Assembly (NCBI GenBank): GCA_934216625.1
Contig: CAKQCC010000040.1
Coordinates: 1 to 6,624 of the forward strand
DNA: 6,624 nt
Origin: an uncultured Lactobacillaceae bacterium
Lineage (GTDB): Bacteria; Bacillota; Bacilli; Lactobacillales; Lactobacillaceae
Direction: 5' to 3'
Part shown: positions 6,133 through 6,624 of the stretch, one piece after another
Numbering within the stretch: the stretch's first letter is position 1
How the letters are laid out: each line of letters opens with the position of its first letter
The notes under the pieces: generated by a model
Told to the model about the DNA's origin: nothing
Seen by the model: the letters and a program-made list of their open reading frames with translations, nothing else
The model's database searches: none
Translations under genes and position numbers: made by a program

Positions 6133-6624
6133 TTGGCACCGTATTTTGGCTTACGATCCGGTTTCGCGATTCGACTGGGGCTAAGTAGATCGCTAAAGAA
6201 AGTCGTTCCCGGGATTCGTTATTTTCGAACGTGGCAGGCTGCTCGACGTTACGTTTTAAGTGGTTCATTCGCAAGTCCTGACGAAAAGCAAGCCATCAGT
6301 CACCACCAACTTGATTTAGTAATTTATACCGATGGCGGCCAGCGCAACGTTAACGATGGAGCGTGGGCTTACAGCATTAATGACGCTCATCGTCAGATCA
6401 AGTTTGCCTCCAAATACATAATCACCAAAAACAATAACTATTGTGAAGTTGAAGCCGTGATTCAAGCGCTGCGCGAGTTGCGCTACCGACACTGCCGGCG
6501 GTTAAGGTTACAACTCGATACCGATTCGGTTTCCGTTAAAAGTATCGCGGACGACCTGCGCCACGGGGTTTCGATTTACCGGATCGAACACAACACCGAT
6601 TGGCAAACCCGGCAGTTAAGGACG
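6133..6624 (+). CDS. rnhA: RNase HI with N-terminal viroplasmin domain, 3' end outside window
   Basis: The product cleaves the RNA strand of RNA-DNA hybrids in the cytoplasm (R-loops and replication primers). Start TTG 6133 is chosen because GGGTGAT (6123-6129), complementary to the 16S 3' end, lies just before it and the protein then begins MAPYFGLRSG, matching the family form MxKYYAVRKG. Residues about 3-43 are the hybrid-binding caulimovirus-type viroplasmin domain (YFGLRSG ... PGIRYFRTWQAARRYV). The catalytic domain begins near residue 60: IYTDGG carries the first catalytic Asp (Asp67), NNYCEVEAVIQAL carries Glu105 and LDTDS carries Asp131. The fourth catalytic residue lies beyond the window edge; 164 residues are visible and the frame is open to the last base. 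Earlier in-frame TTG codons (6106, 6112) overlap or abut the terminator and are less likely. It is probably expressed from the promoter inside the preceding terminator. Confidence 0.88.
   Translation, partial: MAPYFGLRSGFAIRLGLSRSLKKVVPGIRYFRTWQAARRYVLSGSFASPDEKQAISHHQLDLVIYTDGGQRNVNDGAWAYSINDAHRQIKFASKYIITKNNNYCEVEAVIQALRELRYRHCRRLRLQLDTDSVSVKSIADDLRHGVSIYRIEHNTDWQTRQLRT

Noticed and set aside
6077..6274. Opposite-strand frame of 65 codons over the terminator and the RNase HI start
   Set aside because: It overlaps the terminator and the viroplasmin domain of the RNase HI gene, whose family match is clear.

Overview
The window looks like chromosome from a lactic acid bacterium, most likely a member of Lactobacillaceae. 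The evidence is the moderate GC content, AGGAGGTGAT-type ribosome binding sites, frequent TTG starts, a large Asp/Asn-rich surface-type protein with degenerate mucin-binding-like modules, and an RNase HI carrying an N-terminal viroplasmin domain. This is an inference from style and families; no species can be named. All six genes are on the + strand.

Layout. (1) Positions 1-2818 hold the 3' part of a large gene for an extracellular-type protein, open at the left edge of the window. (2) Positions 2870-3361 encode a small, very basic helical protein of unknown function, probably co-transcribed with the first gene because no terminator separates them. (3) Positions 3430-4197 encode a strikingly Lys/Ala/Arg-rich exported protein with its own extended -10 promoter, a perfect 15-base palindrome in the promoter spacer, and a strong terminator. 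(4) Positions 4281-4784 encode a protein with a winged-helix-like N-terminus and two membrane segments. (5) Positions 4843-6063 encode a 12-helix MFS transporter of the metabolite or aromatic/sialic-acid:H+ symporter type, with its own promoter and terminator. (6) Positions 6133-6624 hold the 5' part of an RNase HI gene, cut by the right edge.

How the genes may relate. The first three form a plausible envelope-related block: an acidic, Asn/Asp-rich surface-type protein, a basic intracellular-looking protein, and a polycationic exported protein with no Asp or Glu in its first 185 residues. The membrane winged-helix-like protein lies directly before the transporter and might sense or regulate something connected with it, but the transporter has a separate promoter. 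RNase HI is a housekeeping gene unrelated to the others.

Most worth a second look are the polycationic exported protein with its ambiguous signal peptide and palindromic promoter, and the promoter for RNase HI that appears to lie inside the preceding terminator hairpin. No RNA genes, insertion sequences, CRISPR arrays or integration sites were seen. No intergenic stretch exceeds 300 bases; the longest is about 83 bases.
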